A stretch of 64,000 nt of DNA from Campylobacter concisus (GTDB taxonomy: Bacteria; Campylobacterota; Campylobacteria; Campylobacterales; Campylobacteraceae). The notes beneath the pieces are model-generated. The model ran no database searches, was not told the origin of the DNA, and worked only from the letters and a program-made list of their open reading frames with translations. Positions 36,855 to 47,115 of the stretch are shown here, in pieces; within the stretch, counting starts at the first letter, position 1, and the number at the start of each line of letters is the position of its first letter. The stretch lies in assembly GCA_002092835.1 (NCBI GenBank), contig LVWL01000020.1, forward strand, positions 248,001-312,000, written 5' to 3'. The position numbers were made by a program, and so were the translations under genes.

Positions 36855-39042
36855 TATAGAAGTCAATAATCAGGTTGAAATTTTTGACCTTAATAAAGTA
36901 GCAAAACAAGCTAGCGGAGCAGTGCTTTTAAGGGTGAAAAATACCGTCGTTTTAGCAACTGTTGCAAGAGAGGACACACAAGTTGAGGAGGATTTTTTAC
37001 CTCTAACGGTGCAGTACATCGAAAAAGCTTACGCTGCTGGTAAAATTCCTGGCGGTTATGTTAAGCGCGAGACAAAGCCAGGCGACTTTGAAACGCTAAC
37101 AGCTCGCATCATCGATAGATCTCTTAGGCCACTCTTTCCAAAAGGTTACGCATATCCAACTCAAATTGTTGTAATGGTGCTTTCAGCTGATCCTGAGGTT
37201 GATTTGCAAGTTGTAAGTCTAAATGCAGCCTCAGTTGCTCTTTATCTTAGCGACATCCCTGTAAATCGCCCAGTTTGTGGCGTGAGAGTTGGTTATATAG
37301 ATGAAAAATTTGTGATCAACCCAAGCAACTCTGAACTAAAACAAAGTGCGATCGATCTATACGTAGCTGGAACAAAAGATGAGCTTTTGATGATCGAGAT
37401 GAGAAGCTTACCTCAACAAACTACGCAGCTTATTCCGATGGTCGCGATTGAGCCGATGATAGATCCTAGCCTAAGTGACAGTATGTCTCAAAAACAGCTA
37501 ATGAATGAATTTAGCGAAGATATGATGGTTGAGGCGATTGATTTTGCTGGTAAGGCGATATTAAAGGCTAGCAGTGCTTACGAAGAAGCTTTCAAAGAGC
37601 ATAAAAAAGAGGACGCTGCACTTGATCTAAAACCTGAGATAGAAAATGAAAATATCGCTATTTATATTGATAAATTTTATAAAGCTGAAGTCAAAAATGC
37701 TATCAATCAAATGGCAAAAAGCGAGCGTGCGAGCGAACTTAGCAAGATCGCGAAACAAATTTCAAGCGATGAGGTAGCACAAAAAGAGGGTTGGGACGAG
37801 GCTGTTATCACAAATGTCCTTGGTAAATATAAAAAGAAAATCGTAAGAGAGCAGATAATAAATGAAGGCGTAAGAGCTGATGGGCGTGGTCTTGAAGAGG
37901 TTAGGCCTATTAGTATCGAAACAAATGTGCTTCCAAATGCCCATGGTTCATGCCTCTTTACAAGAGGACAGACGCAAGCCCTAGTTGTCACTACTCTTGG
38001 CACTGACAGTGACGCTCAAATGTATGACATCCTAACTGAAAAAGTACCTTTTGTAGAGAAATTTATGTTTAACTACAACTTCCCAGGCTTTAGCGTAGGC
38101 GAGGCAAGTCCACTAAAAGCTCCTGGTAGACGCGAGCTTGGACATGGAAATTTAGCCAAACGTGCCCTTGCACCAAGTATCGATCTAGCTTCGCCATACA
38201 CAATAAGAGTCGTTTCAGAAATTTTAGAGAGCAACGGCTCAAGCTCGATGGCTAGCGTTTGCGGTGGCTCTCTCGCACTTAGAGCAGCTGGCGTAAATAC
38301 TTTAAAACTTGTCGCAGGTGTCGCTATGGGACTAATATTTGAAGGCGATAAACACGCAGTGCTAACAGATATCATGGGACTTGAAGATCATGACGGCGAT
38401 ATGGACTTTAAAGTAGCAGGCACAAGCGATGGTATCACGGCACTTCAGATGGATATTAAGCTTGGTGGCATTAGTTTAGAAGTGCTAAAAGAGGCGCTTT
38501 ATCAAGCAAAACGTGGTAGAGAGCATATCTTATCTTTGATGACAGAAGCGGATAAAAATATAGAAATAAATGAAGATGTGCTTCCAAAGCTTGAACTATT
38601 TAGTGTCGATCCAAGCAAGATCGTAGACATCATCGGACAAGCTGGAAAAACCATAAAAGAGATCATTGAGAAATTTGAAGTCTCAATCGATCTTGATAGA
38701 GAAAAAGGCGAGGTAAAAATCGCAGGTGGAGCAAAGAAAAATGTCGATGCCGCAAAGGACTACATCATCTCTATCACTTCAAAAGACAATGGACGTTCAT
38801 TTGGCAAAAAGCCGTTTAAACACGACAAAGAGCGTTCAAAACCAAATTTTAATATCGGTGATGAGTTTTTGGGAACTGTAAAGAGTGTTGTTGATTTTGG
38901 TGTATTTATCGAGCTAAAAGATGGCATTGATGGCTTGCTTCACATCTCAAAGATAAAAACCCCATTAAACGTAGGCGATCAGGTCAAAGTAAGTGTGAGC
39001 GAGCAAAAAGGAAATAAAATTTCGCTCTCTTTGGTTGAATAA
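36844..39042 (+). CDS. pnp: Polynucleotide phosphorylase
   Basis: PNPase is a 3'-5' phosphorolytic exoribonuclease of RNA turnover. The 732-residue protein has the standard layout: a first RNase PH domain (about 10-215, with [14 protein letters not shown] and [13 protein letters not shown]), a linker helix domain, a second RNase PH domain (about 330-560, with [27 protein letters not shown] and [15 protein letters not shown]), a KH domain ([16 protein letters not shown]) and an S1 RNA-binding domain ([17 protein letters not shown]). AAGGAG precedes the ATG. In Campylobacter it influences growth in the cold, motility and virulence. Confidence 0.97.
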   Translation: MQYSIEVNNQVEIFDLNKVAKQASGAVLLRVKNTVVLATVAREDTQVEEDFLPLTVQYIEKAYAAGKIPGGYVKRETKPGDFETLTARIIDRSLRPLFPKGYAYPTQIVVMVLSADPEVDLQVVSLNAASVALYLSDIPVNRPVCGVRVGYIDEKFVINPSNSELKQSAIDLYVAGTKDELLMIEMRSLPQQTTQLIPMVAIEPMIDPSLSDSMSQKQLMNEFSEDMMVEAIDFAGKAILKASSAYEEAFKEHKKEDAALDLKPEIENENIAIYIDKFYKAEVKNAINQMAKSERASELSKIAKQISSDEVAQKEGWDEAVITNVLGKYKKKIVREQIINEGVRADGRGLEEVRPISIETNVLPNAHGSCLFTRGQTQALVVTTLGTDSDAQMYDILTEKVPFVEKFMFNYNFPGFSVGEASPLKAPGRRELGHGNLAKRALAPSIDLASPYTIRVVSEILESNGSSSMASVCGGSLALRAAGVNTLKLVAGVAMGLIFEGDKHAVLTDIMGLEDHDGDMDFKVAGTSDGITALQMDIKLGGISLEVLKEALYQAKRGREHILSLMTEADKNIEINEDVLPKLELFSVDPSKIVDIIGQAGKTIKEIIEKFEVSIDLDREKGEVKIAGGAKKNVDAAKDYIISITSKDNGRSFGKKPFKHDKERSKPNFNIGDEFLGTVKSVVDFGVFIELKDGIDGLLHISKIKTPLNVGDQVKVSVSEQKGNKISLSLVE

Positions 39043-39059
39043 ATTTTAAAGGACAGATT

Positions 39060-39911
39060 ATGAAATACAAAAAGTTGCTTTTTCCAATAGGAGCTGGAGA
39101 CGATATCGAGCCAAGAATTTATGGTGCCCTAAAGGTTGCTCAGTGGTTTAACACACATATGGAAATTATGACTTGCCAGCTTGATCCAAGCGTAGTTTAT
39201 AATATGAAAATGACGCTTCGTGGAGGAGTGCTTTTTGAGGAATTTCTAAAATCAGCTAAATCTGAACTAGCTGTCGAGCATGAAGAGAATGAAAAAATTT
39301 TCAATAAAATTTGTGCTGAGCTTGGCATAAAAGTAACTAGTGAAATCATTGAAGATGTTTGCACTGCAAATTTTACTATTCATAGTGGCAAAAGAAGCGC
39401 GATAGTGGAGCAAGAGAGTAAATTTTGCGATCTAGTGGTGGCTGCTGTGCCACTTGATGGAAAGATCACTGGCACATTTGAGTCAGCTGTTTTAAAAAGT
39501 GGTAAAAATGCGATTGTAATCCCTAGAAAAATGCGTGAGTTTAAAGCCGATAATATCCTTGTAAGCTGGACTGGTACGACGCAAAGCTCAAGGGCATTAA
39601 CAGGCTCGATCGATCTTTTAAAAAAGGCAAAAAAGGTTCAGTGCATTACCTCAAAAGCAAGCCTTGGCGATAATGCTGAACTAAATCTTAAAAAGCTTGA
39701 AGAGTACTTCAAAATTCATGGCATATCAGCCACTTTTGAAGTGATTGCTACTACGATGATACCTGGTGAAGCGCTTTTAAAAGCAGCTATTGATAGAAAT
39801 GCTGATCTTATCGTTGCTAGCAGATATGGTGAAAATGGTCTTATGGAAATGGTGCTTGGCGGAACATCAAGATTTTTCTTAGAACACACAAATATCCCAG
39901 TTTATTTATAA
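39060..39911 (+). CDS. Tandem universal stress protein (UspA family)
   Basis: The 283-residue protein appears to hold two Usp domains in tandem. The first (about 1-150) opens KKLLFPIGAGDDIEPRIYGAL and includes an acidic strand and CDLVVAAVP. The second (about 158-283) starts NILVSWTGTTQSSRALTGSIDLL and ends with DLIVASRYGENGLMEMVLGGTSRFFLEHTNIPVYL, matching the Usp nucleotide-binding pattern GxxGxxxxxxGS/T. Usp proteins protect against starvation and respiratory stress; the exact role is unknown. It follows pnp after 17 bases and is the last gene before a noncoding gap. Confidence 0.82.
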   Translation: MKYKKLLFPIGAGDDIEPRIYGALKVAQWFNTHMEIMTCQLDPSVVYNMKMTLRGGVLFEEFLKSAKSELAVEHEENEKIFNKICAELGIKVTSEIIEDVCTANFTIHSGKRSAIVEQESKFCDLVVAAVPLDGKITGTFESAVLKSGKNAIVIPRKMREFKADNILVSWTGTTQSSRALTGSIDLLKKAKKVQCITSKASLGDNAELNLKKLEEYFKIHGISATFEVIATTMIPGEALLKAAIDRNADLIVASRYGENGLMEMVLGGTSRFFLEHTNIPVYL

Positions 39912-39915
39912 TGGA

Positions 39916-39945
39916 TTGCGGCTTAGTCCGCGATCTAATTCTTTT
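39916..39945 (+). terminator. Short hairpin after the Usp gene
   Basis: TTGCGG (39916-39921) pairs with CCGCGA (39928-39933) across a six-base loop, followed by TCTAATTCTTTTT. It begins five bases after the Usp stop and probably ends the lptD-pnp-usp transcript. Confidence 0.5.
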
Positions 39946-40192
39946 TCACTTTATAGATTTTAAAATTCCATTCACTCGCAAGGATTGACTACTAAATTTT
40001 AGCTTCACTGACCGCTTAACTCAACTTTTAGAGCCGAAATTACTCGTTCATGAAATTTTAAAATTTACAAGACCTTAATAGCATAGTGCGTCAGATGACA
40101 GCGCGCTTCGTTCTTAGCCACAAACTACAAATTCTATAAATTTTAAAGCTCCCATTAAGTTTTCATCAAGCACCTTATTAGCCAAAATTTTG
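39946..40192. other. Noncoding gap before dnaE
   Basis: I find no gene, RNA signature or clear repeat in these bases. The sequence is patchy, with several AAATTTTA-type stretches interrupting a GC-richer piece around 40080-40120 (GTCAGATGACAGCGCGCTTCG). It may be decayed coding DNA or a dispersed intergenic sequence; this cannot be decided by eye. Confidence 0.4.
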
Positions 40193-40198
40193 TAAAAT
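40193..40198 (+). promoter_or_regulatory. Candidate -10 box for dnaE
   Basis: TAAAAT directly after TTTTG lies 25 bases before the ATG, with T-rich DNA upstream. AAGGA follows eight bases before the start codon. Confidence 0.4.
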
Positions 40199-40222
40199 CC
40201 ACTCATTAAAAAAGGATAAAAA

Positions 40223-43200
40223 ATGAGTGAAAATTCTAGCTTTACGCACCTACATTTACACACTGAATACTCCCTGCTTGACGGAGCGAACAAGATAAAA
40301 GAGCTAGCTCACGTACTTCATGATAGAGGCGACACAGCAGCGGCGATTACTGATCACGGCAATATGTTTGGAGCGATAGATTTTTACAAGGCGATGAAAA
40401 AAGAGGGGATAAAACCGCTAATTGGCATCGAAGCTACGTGCATAATGGCGAGCAGCTTGATGACAAGAGTACTAAACAGCGCTTTCACCTTATACTAATC
40501 GCCAAAAACGAGACTGGCTATAAAAATTTAATGTATCTTAGCTCTATGAGTTACATCGAGGGCTTTTACTACTATCCTCGTATCAATAAAAAAATTTTAA
40601 AAGAGCACAGCGAGGGCTTGGTTTGTAGCTCTGCTTGCTTGCAGGGCGAGGTGAGTTGGCATCTAAATTTAAGTGACCGTAACGTGAAATTTGGCGCTAA
40701 AGGCTACGAGAGAGCAAAAGAGGTCGCACTTGAGTATAAAGAAATTTTTGGAGATGACTTTTATCTTGAGATCATGCGTCACGGCATCGGCGATCAAAAA
40801 CGTATTGATGATGATATTTTACGCATCGCCAAAGAGACTGGCATAAAGGTCATCGCCACAAACGATACTCACTACACTTTTAAAGAGCGAGCCGACGCGC
40901 ATGAGGTTTTTATGTGTATCGCGATGAACAAAACTTTAGATGATCCAAACCGACTTCGCCACAGCGTTCATGAGTTTTTTGTAAAAAGCAAAGAGCAGAT
41001 GAGTGAGCTATTTTTAGATATCCCTGAAGTGATAGAAAACACCCAAGAGATCGTGAATAAGTGCAATCTTGAGATCAAGCTTGGCAACCCAACTCCTCCA
41101 AATTTTAAATTTACTCTTGAATATGCTAAAGAGAGAAATTTAACACTTCCAGAGCCTGAAAATAGATATAGTTTTAAAAATGATGCTGTTTTTTTTGAGT
41201 ATGAATGTAGAAAAGGTCTTGAAGAGAGGCTAAAATTTGTCCCTGAAAATTTACATGATGAATACAAAAAGCGCCTTGAGATAGAGATTGGTATAATTAA
41301 TAAAATGAATTTCCCAGGCTATATGATGATCGTTTGGGACTTCATAAATGAGGCCAAAAGTAGAGGTGTACCAGTTGGTCCAGGACGTGGTTCTGCGGCT
41401 GGTAGCTTGGTCGCTTACTCGCTAAAGATCACTGACCTTGATCCGATCCCATACAACCTACTTTTTGAGAGATTTCTAAACCCAGAGCGTGTTAGTATGC
41501 CAGATATCGACGTGGACTTTTGTCAAAGTAGGCGTGGCGAGATAATTGACTATGTTACGCAAAAATATGGAAAATTTAACGTTGCTGGCGTTATTACATT
41601 TGGTAAATTGCTTGCAAAAGGTGTCATTAGAGATGTTGCTAGGGTTTGTGATATGCCTTACGCCGAAGCTGATGCGATGGCAAAGTTAATACCTGATGAA
41701 CTTGGTATTACGCTAAAAGATGCTTATGAAAAAGAGCCAAAGATAGCTGAGCTAATAAGTCAAAATCCAAAGGCAGCTAAAATTTGGAAATTTGCACTTG
41801 ATCTTGAGGGGCTAAACAGAAATGCCGGCCAGCACGCAGCAGGTGTCGTTATCTCAAATGAGGAGCTGTGGAACAAAACTCCGCTATTTCGTCAGCCAAA
41901 CAGCCCAGAAGATCGTTATGTTACACAGTATAGCCTTAAGTATCTTGAGGATGTGGATTTAATTAAATTCGACTTTCTTGGACTAAAAACACTAACGGTT
42001 ATCGATAATGCCATAAAGCTGGTAAAACAACGAACTGGCAAGGATATTATTTGGGAGCAGATCGATAAAAACGATTCTAATGTTTATAAAATGATACAAA
42101 GCGGCCAAGCGATAGGAATTTTCCAAATCGAGGGCGAGGGCATGAGAAAGCTAGGAACTAGTTTGCGTCCAGACTGCTTCGAGGATATCGTCGCGATGCT
42201 AGCGCTCTACCGCCCAGGACCTATGGAGAGTGGCATGCTTGATGACTTTGTCAAAAGAAAACATGGCGAGGCCGAGATAACCTACTCATTTAAAGAGCTT
42301 GAGCCAATCCTTGCGCCAACATATGGCGTAATCGTCTATCAAGAACAAGTTATGCAAATCGTTCAAGCCATAGGTGGCTTTAGCCTTGGTGGAGCGGATC
42401 TTGTGCGCCGTGCGATGGGTAAAAAGATCAAAGAAGAGATGGACAGGCTAAAGGGCGAGTTTGTAAAAGGTGCTGAGGCAAAAGGGCTAAATGGACAAAA
42501 AGCAGACGATCTTTTCGAGCTAATTGTAAAATTTGCAGGATATGGCTTTAATAAATCTCACTCCGCCGCCTACGCCTACGTCACATTTCAAACGGCTTAT
42601 CTTAAGGCTTATTACCCAGCTGAATTTATGGCCGCACTTCTTACAAGTGAAGAGAGCAACGTCGATAAGATCGTTCGCTATATTGATGAGATAAAACGCA
42701 TAAATATAGATACTTTGCCGCCATCTATAAATAAATCAACTAAAGAATTTAGCGTCGTTAAAAATGGCGATCATGACGGCATTATCTTTGGGCTTGGTGC
42801 GATTAAAGGCGTTGGCGGAGCGGCTATTGAAAACATTATCACTGAGCGTGAAGCAAATGGCGAGTTTAAGAGTATGGACGACTTTGTCTCAAGGATCGAT
42901 CCATTTAAAGTAAATAAAAAAGTCTTTGAAAGCCTCATAAAAGCTGGCTGCTTTGATGAGTTTGGCTTTAGTCGCAAGATGCTTATGCAAAATGTAGAAA
43001 ATATCATAGAAGCTTGCAAAAGTGCAGCTCAGATCCGTAAAAATGCAGTTGAGAGCTTGTTTGGCGAAGATGAGAGCATGAATGATGTGAGGATAAATTT
43101 TGTCACGATAAATGATGAATTTGACATCAAACAAATTTTAAAATTTGAGCAAGAGAGCGTTGGTATCTACCTCTCAGGCCACCCGCTTGATGATTATAAA

Positions 43201-43839
43201 GACGAGATCAACAAGATAAAATACACTCTAAGTTCAGAATTTGAGAGCTTGCCGCAAAGCGCTGAAATTTTAGTCGTTGGCAAGATCGAAGACTTTAGCA
43301 CAAGGATAACCAAAAGTGGCAAGAAAATGGGCACTATAAACGTCCTTGATTTTCACGGAAATATCGAGATCGCAGTCTTTGAAAGAGAGCTTGGCAATAT
43401 CGAAGATATAGTAAAAGATGAAGCAAAACGCGACCTACCTTATGCTTTTAGGATAAATATCACAAAAGATGATCAATTTGTAAGGACAAATTTAAACGAG
43501 GTTTATAGCCTAGAAGATGCGCAAAATTTAGACTTTAAAACAAGAAAGCTAAAACAAAATTCTAAATTTTATAAAAATGAAGAGGCGAGCGCCCCTCAAA
43601 AAGTAAGAGAATATGCCGAGCTAGAGGTGCTTTTAAGCCTTAGTGAGCTTAGCAAAGATAAGATCACTAACCTTTATAATCTTGGCTATAACGAACATAT
43701 AAAAAGTGGCACAAACAATGATAAGCGTCTTGTTATTAAGATAAAAAATGAAAATACGGCTCAAATTTTTGTCTATAAGACAAAATTTGTTGTAAATGAC
43801 AGCTTTAAAGAAAAAGCACTTCAAGCAATAGCTTGCTAA
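40223..43839 (+). CDS. dnaE: DNA polymerase III alpha subunit (one-base frameshift near start)
   Basis: DnaE is the replicative polymerase subunit. The first frame has the PHP domain start (HLHLHTEYSLLDG, AITDHGNMFGAIDF) and derails after PLIGIEA at 40435, where GAAGCTACG should be GAAGCTTACG. The restored reading PLIGIEAYVHNGEQLDDKS joins the second frame, which carries the rest: catalytic acidic motif MPDIDVDFCQ, fingers with GVIVYQEQVMQI, helix-hairpin-helix region and a C-terminal OB domain (AEILVVGKIEDF). The restored length is 1205 residues, normal for the family. The shift must be a sequence error, as dnaE is essential. Confidence 0.96.
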
Positions 43840-43852
43840 GGCCTGGAAAGCG

Positions 43853-44527
43853 ATGTTTTTAGATAAGCTTGGTGTAGATAAAAGTAACTGGAGCGAGCTT
43901 TTTAGCGCATGTGTTGGCAAAGCGACATTACTTCAAAAACGTGCATTTAAACTACTTGTTGAAGGTAGCAATTGGCAGGTTGATTTTGATAGTGGTAAAA
44001 TTTACTTTGATGGGCGTGAGTTTGACATGCAGTTTATCGGCTCTGAAAGCTTCTCGTCAAATACGTGGCTTTGGGGTTATGAAAATATAAATGGCTTTGA
44101 TGAGCGGTTGCTCGGGCTTGCAAATAAAGCACGTGAGTTTGGCGAAAAATTTGGACTTAGTGCATTTAGCAGGCCACAATTTGAGCTAGATGAAAATTTA
44201 AATGGTCACACGATTAGTATGATCCTTTGCACCGCTTTTGATGAGCAAAATTATTATAGGATAGAGTACGATGGTGGTGCGGCATACGTAGCGTTTAGAT
44301 CAGATGCTGTCTTTGAAGAGCCAGTGCTAGCAAATGAGCTTTTGAGCGTAGTAAATGAGTGTTTAAGCACTTACGATCTAGATCACAAAATCCTTGTCAA
44401 AGGACTTTTGCTAAGCTGTGATATGAAATTTAGCGAAAGTCCTAATGAGATCGTAGCGAATAAAAACGAGCTTAGCTTTAAATTTGACGAGCTAAATAGG
44501 CTCATAAATATTTCAAGCAAGCTTTAA
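43853..44527 (+). CDS. Hypothetical protein, DUF6882-like
   Basis: The 224-residue protein has FDMQFIGSESFSSNTWLWGYENINGFDERLL in its first half, reminiscent of the DUF6882 family, in which a Trp-rich WxWGxxN segment follows a beta-sheet region. The rest is mixed alpha/beta with no catalytic motif I know. There is no signal peptide, so it is probably cytoplasmic. It starts 13 bases after dnaE and may be cotranscribed with it; its stop overlaps the convergent isochorismatase-like gene by four bases. Confidence 0.55.
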   Translation: MFLDKLGVDKSNWSELFSACVGKATLLQKRAFKLLVEGSNWQVDFDSGKIYFDGREFDMQFIGSESFSSNTWLWGYENINGFDERLLGLANKAREFGEKFGLSAFSRPQFELDENLNGHTISMILCTAFDEQNYYRIEYDGGAAYVAFRSDAVFEEPVLANELLSVVNECLSTYDLDHKILVKGLLLSCDMKFSESPNEIVANKNELSFKFDELNRLINISSKL

Positions 44528-45186
44528 AATTTAATACTCTTTACCACATCAGCACCAAGTGCTAGCTTCATATGAAGAGAAAACATCTCGTGGTAAAAGT
44601 CGCCATTGTGTCCTGGTATGTCATATGTTTGCGTAAGATCAAACGGTACGATAACTCTTGATTTTTTATTGTATTCATTGGCTCGTAGCTTAAGATAACT
44701 AACGCACTGATAAACGCACATATCAGTGCAATCCCCAGTGACTATAAAGGTGTCTAGCTCCGGATGCTCTTCTAAAAATTTCTCAAATTCTTTATTAAAC
44801 GCAATGCTTAAAGAGTTTTTATAAAATGCTTTGATCTCTTTAAAAAAGCTTAGATTTTCTATCTCTTTTACAGTTTTTATCTCATTTGTATCAAGCACTG
44901 CGTGAGGTAAAAAGGTCTCAAATTCTTTTGAATCACTGGTGTGCCTATCTTCTATAAGAATAAAATTTCTAAAGCCAAAATCTCTCCACGCTCTATCAAA
45001 AAGTGTCGCGATCCCTTTTGATAAGGCGGCTACTCTTTGACTAGCGAGCGCACCACTTCCAGCAAAAGCCTCTATCATATCGATACAGATAAATGCAACG
45101 TTTTTTGCTCCATCATTTGAAATTTCTCTCAAGTCAAGCGTTTGAAGAGATTTTTTAAATGTCTCAAGTTCGTTTTGTATGTTCAT
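44524..45186 (-). CDS. Isochorismatase-family cysteine hydrolase
   Basis: The 220-residue protein fits the isochorismatase/nicotinamidase fold: catalytic Asp in AFICIDMIEAF (about 41), HTSDSKEFETFLPH in the metal/substrate region, and the nucleophile Cys in VTGDCTDMCVYQCV. Whether the substrate is nicotinamide, an N-carbamoyl compound or something else is not readable. I choose ATG 45186, which has AAAGGAG upstream; an in-frame Met 30 bases earlier lies inside flgS. It is the last gene of a minus-strand operon after flgS. Confidence 0.78.
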   Translation of the reverse strand: MNIQNELETFKKSLQTLDLREISNDGAKNVAFICIDMIEAFAGSGALASQRVAALSKGIATLFDRAWRDFGFRNFILIEDRHTSDSKEFETFLPHAVLDTNEIKTVKEIENLSFFKEIKAFYKNSLSIAFNKEFEKFLEEHPELDTFIVTGDCTDMCVYQCVSYLKLRANEYNKKSRVIVPFDLTQTYDIPGHNGDFYHEMFSLHMKLALGADVVKSIKF

Positions 45187-45188
45187 TC

Positions 45189-46172
45189 TTACTCCTTTAT
45201 TGGTAAATTTATGCAAAATGTTTTTGGATTTAGCGTGATCTCGATGCTACCTTTGTGAGCCTGCACTATCTGTAAACAAAGGTGCAAACCAAGGCCATTG
45301 CCTTTTAGCTTGCTACTTTTAAATGGCTCAAAAACTATAGCCTGATCTTTGATGGGCTCACCACTATCATAGACAATAAATTTATGTTCTTGTGGTGTTT
45401 TTTCATAGCTTAAAATGATCTCTCCCCCATCATCATCGCTCTCTTCGATGGCATCAATGGCGTTAAATAAAATATTTTGAAAGACGATGGTTAGTAGATC
45501 AAGGTCGCCCATATATTTGCCATCTGGAAATTCTAGGCTAAATTTAATATCCTTTGAATAGTCGTAAAAATTTATAGCCTCTTCGCACTCTTTTTTAAGC
45601 TGCGAAAAGTCAAAAATTTGCGTATTTATATTAAGACCTTTTGTAAAAAGTAGTGTGGCTTTGATTATACGTTCGACTCGCCATGTAGCTTTTTGTATTT
45701 GATTTACGATAGGCTGTATGCGCTCATCGGCTCTTTTAAGTAGTGTTGATGCTAAAAGCGAGATAGAGCCTACTGGATTTCTGATCTCGTGGGCTAGGTG
45801 AGCTGCTACTTGGCCCATGGAGGCAAGACGCTCGGTGCGTTTTTCTACTGTTATGTTTGTTGCAGAGATTATTAGTTTATTGTCTTTAGAGCTTGTTTTA
45901 AAAAGATAAATTTGCCCATCTACATTTATCTCGCCCTCTTTTTTTGGTATCTCTTTAAAAATTTTACCAAGTCTTACTGCCTCTGAGTTTTGTAAAAAAA
46001 TCTCATCATTTTCATCTAACACCCAGATAGCATTTGGCAGAATTTCCACAATATCTTTAATGAAATTTTGCAAGTTTGCATAAGATGATGTTAAATTTTT
46101 ATATTCGTTTTCTATCAGATAAGTCTGCTCTATCAGGCTTTTTAAGCCAGCTTGGATATCGTGTTCGTTCAT
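45189..46172 (-). CDS. flgS: Flagellar sensor histidine kinase FlgS
   Basis: FlgS is the soluble kinase that phosphorylates FlgR to switch on sigma-54 dependent flagellar genes. The 327-residue protein has no membrane segment. It has a coiled N-terminus (SLIEQTYLIENEYKNL), a PAS-like region (about 37-105), the phospho-accepting histidine in AAHLAHEIRNPVGSISLLAS (about 131), the ATPase N box FNAIDAIEES, and GNGLGLHLCLQIVQAHKG. These blocks match Campylobacter FlgS as I know it. The partner flgR is not in the window. The start overlaps the upstream DUF234-like gene (ATGA), and the stop lies two bases before the hydrolase start. Confidence 0.92.
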   Translation of the reverse strand: MNEHDIQAGLKSLIEQTYLIENEYKNLTSSYANLQNFIKDIVEILPNAIWVLDENDEIFLQNSEAVRLGKIFKEIPKKEGEINVDGQIYLFKTSSKDNKLIISATNITVEKRTERLASMGQVAAHLAHEIRNPVGSISLLASTLLKRADERIQPIVNQIQKATWRVERIIKATLLFTKGLNINTQIFDFSQLKKECEEAINFYDYSKDIKFSLEFPDGKYMGDLDLLTIVFQNILFNAIDAIEESDDDGGEIILSYEKTPQEHKFIVYDSGEPIKDQAIVFEPFKSSKLKGNGLGLHLCLQIVQAHKGSIEITLNPKTFCINLPIKE

Positions 46173-47005
46173 TTTAAAAGTTCCTCAAAATCGCTAATTT
46201 CATAAAGCCTTAGCCTTTCATCCTTTAGATTTCTTAGCTCGCTACTAAATCCACTCTTTGAAAAAAGAGCAATAATATCTGGCTTGATATTTAGTTTTTC
46301 GCATTTTTTTAATAGTAAATTTAGCACGTTTTTACAAACCTTTCTCTCTTTGTACTTTGCCTCGCCGACTATGATCTTGCCGCCTATATTTAATAGCATA
46401 TCAAGCTCTATATTCCTGCTCCAAAAGCTACTTAAAAATATGCCATTAATCAGAAATTTTTTTGCCATGAGTTCACCGCATAAAATTTCAAATCCAAGGC
46501 TTGCATATTCGTCAAATTCATTTTTTATAATGGCTAAAATTTCATCATTTTTACCAGCTTTTAGCAAGCTTAAATTTGGCTCTATAAATCTAAACCAAAA
46601 CCTTGAAAAATGGCTATTAAAATGTATTTTATCCTCAATTTTATAGCCTCTTTCTTCTTTTTTTAGCATTTGGTTTTTTGATCTTTTTGGTAAAACTTCT
46701 CTACTTTTTTCTAGCAGTAAAAAATTCTTTTCAAAAAGCTTTGCATAGACTTTGCTAGCTAGGCTTTGAGGTAAAATTTTATTTACATTAAATTTTTTTC
46801 TATCGCTTCGTGCGAGTTTTATGAGGGCAGATTTTATAGCATCGTTTGTATCGGATTCGAAGTAAAATTTTGGCATCAAGGCTAAGAAGTTATTTAAAAT
46901 TTCAGCCTCGATTGCTTCAAAAACATCATAATATGAGTGCTTTAAATCAAACTCATCAAAGACGAGATGAAATTTAATAAGTTCATTTATATCAAGGTGT
47001 TTCAT
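46169..47005 (-). CDS. DUF234-like (PD-(D/E)XK nuclease-fold) protein
   Basis: The 278-residue protein has a C-terminal domain with SFWSRNIELDMLL, then KIIVGEAKYKERKVCKNVLNLL: an Asp followed by Glu-x-Lys on the next strand, the PD-(D/E)XK nuclease core seen in DUF234 domains (C-terminal part of archaeal-type AAA ATPases). The ATPase portion is absent. The N-terminal half is helical (about 1-150) and may be a winged-helix region. No function is known; a homologue lies next to flgS in C. jejuni, as I recall. It is the first gene of the operon. Confidence 0.6.
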   Translation of the reverse strand: MKHLDINELIKFHLVFDEFDLKHSYYDVFEAIEAEILNNFLALMPKFYFESDTNDAIKSALIKLARSDRKKFNVNKILPQSLASKVYAKLFEKNFLLLEKSREVLPKRSKNQMLKKEERGYKIEDKIHFNSHFSRFWFRFIEPNLSLLKAGKNDEILAIIKNEFDEYASLGFEILCGELMAKKFLINGIFLSSFWSRNIELDMLLNIGGKIIVGEAKYKERKVCKNVLNLLLKKCEKLNIKPDIIALFSKSGFSSELRNLKDERLRLYEISDFEELLK

Positions 47006-47083
47006 TCGCTCAAATGTCGATTTTAAAGCTTTTATATCGGCTCCTTTATTTGTGCATTGTAGTATATTTTAGCTAAAGTAATC

Positions 47084-47089
47084 TATAAT
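47084..47089 (+). promoter_or_regulatory. Sigma-70 -10 box for the aminotransferase-thiD-thiE unit
   Basis: TATAAT lies 27 bases before the TTG start at 47116 in the 110-base gap between divergent genes. No thiamine-pyrophosphate riboswitch is visible in this short leader. Confidence 0.5.
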
Positions 47090-47115
47090 GCTAAGCAAAA
47101 AACAAGGGTTGTGAT

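Noticed and set aside
40223..40498. Separate small PHP-domain protein
   Set aside because: It is the N-terminus of dnaE; one added T at 40435 joins it in frame to the rest.
47006..47115. Thiamine-pyrophosphate riboswitch upstream of the aminotransferase-thiD-thiE unit
   Set aside because: The leader after the -10 box is too short and lacks the CTGAGA-type core.
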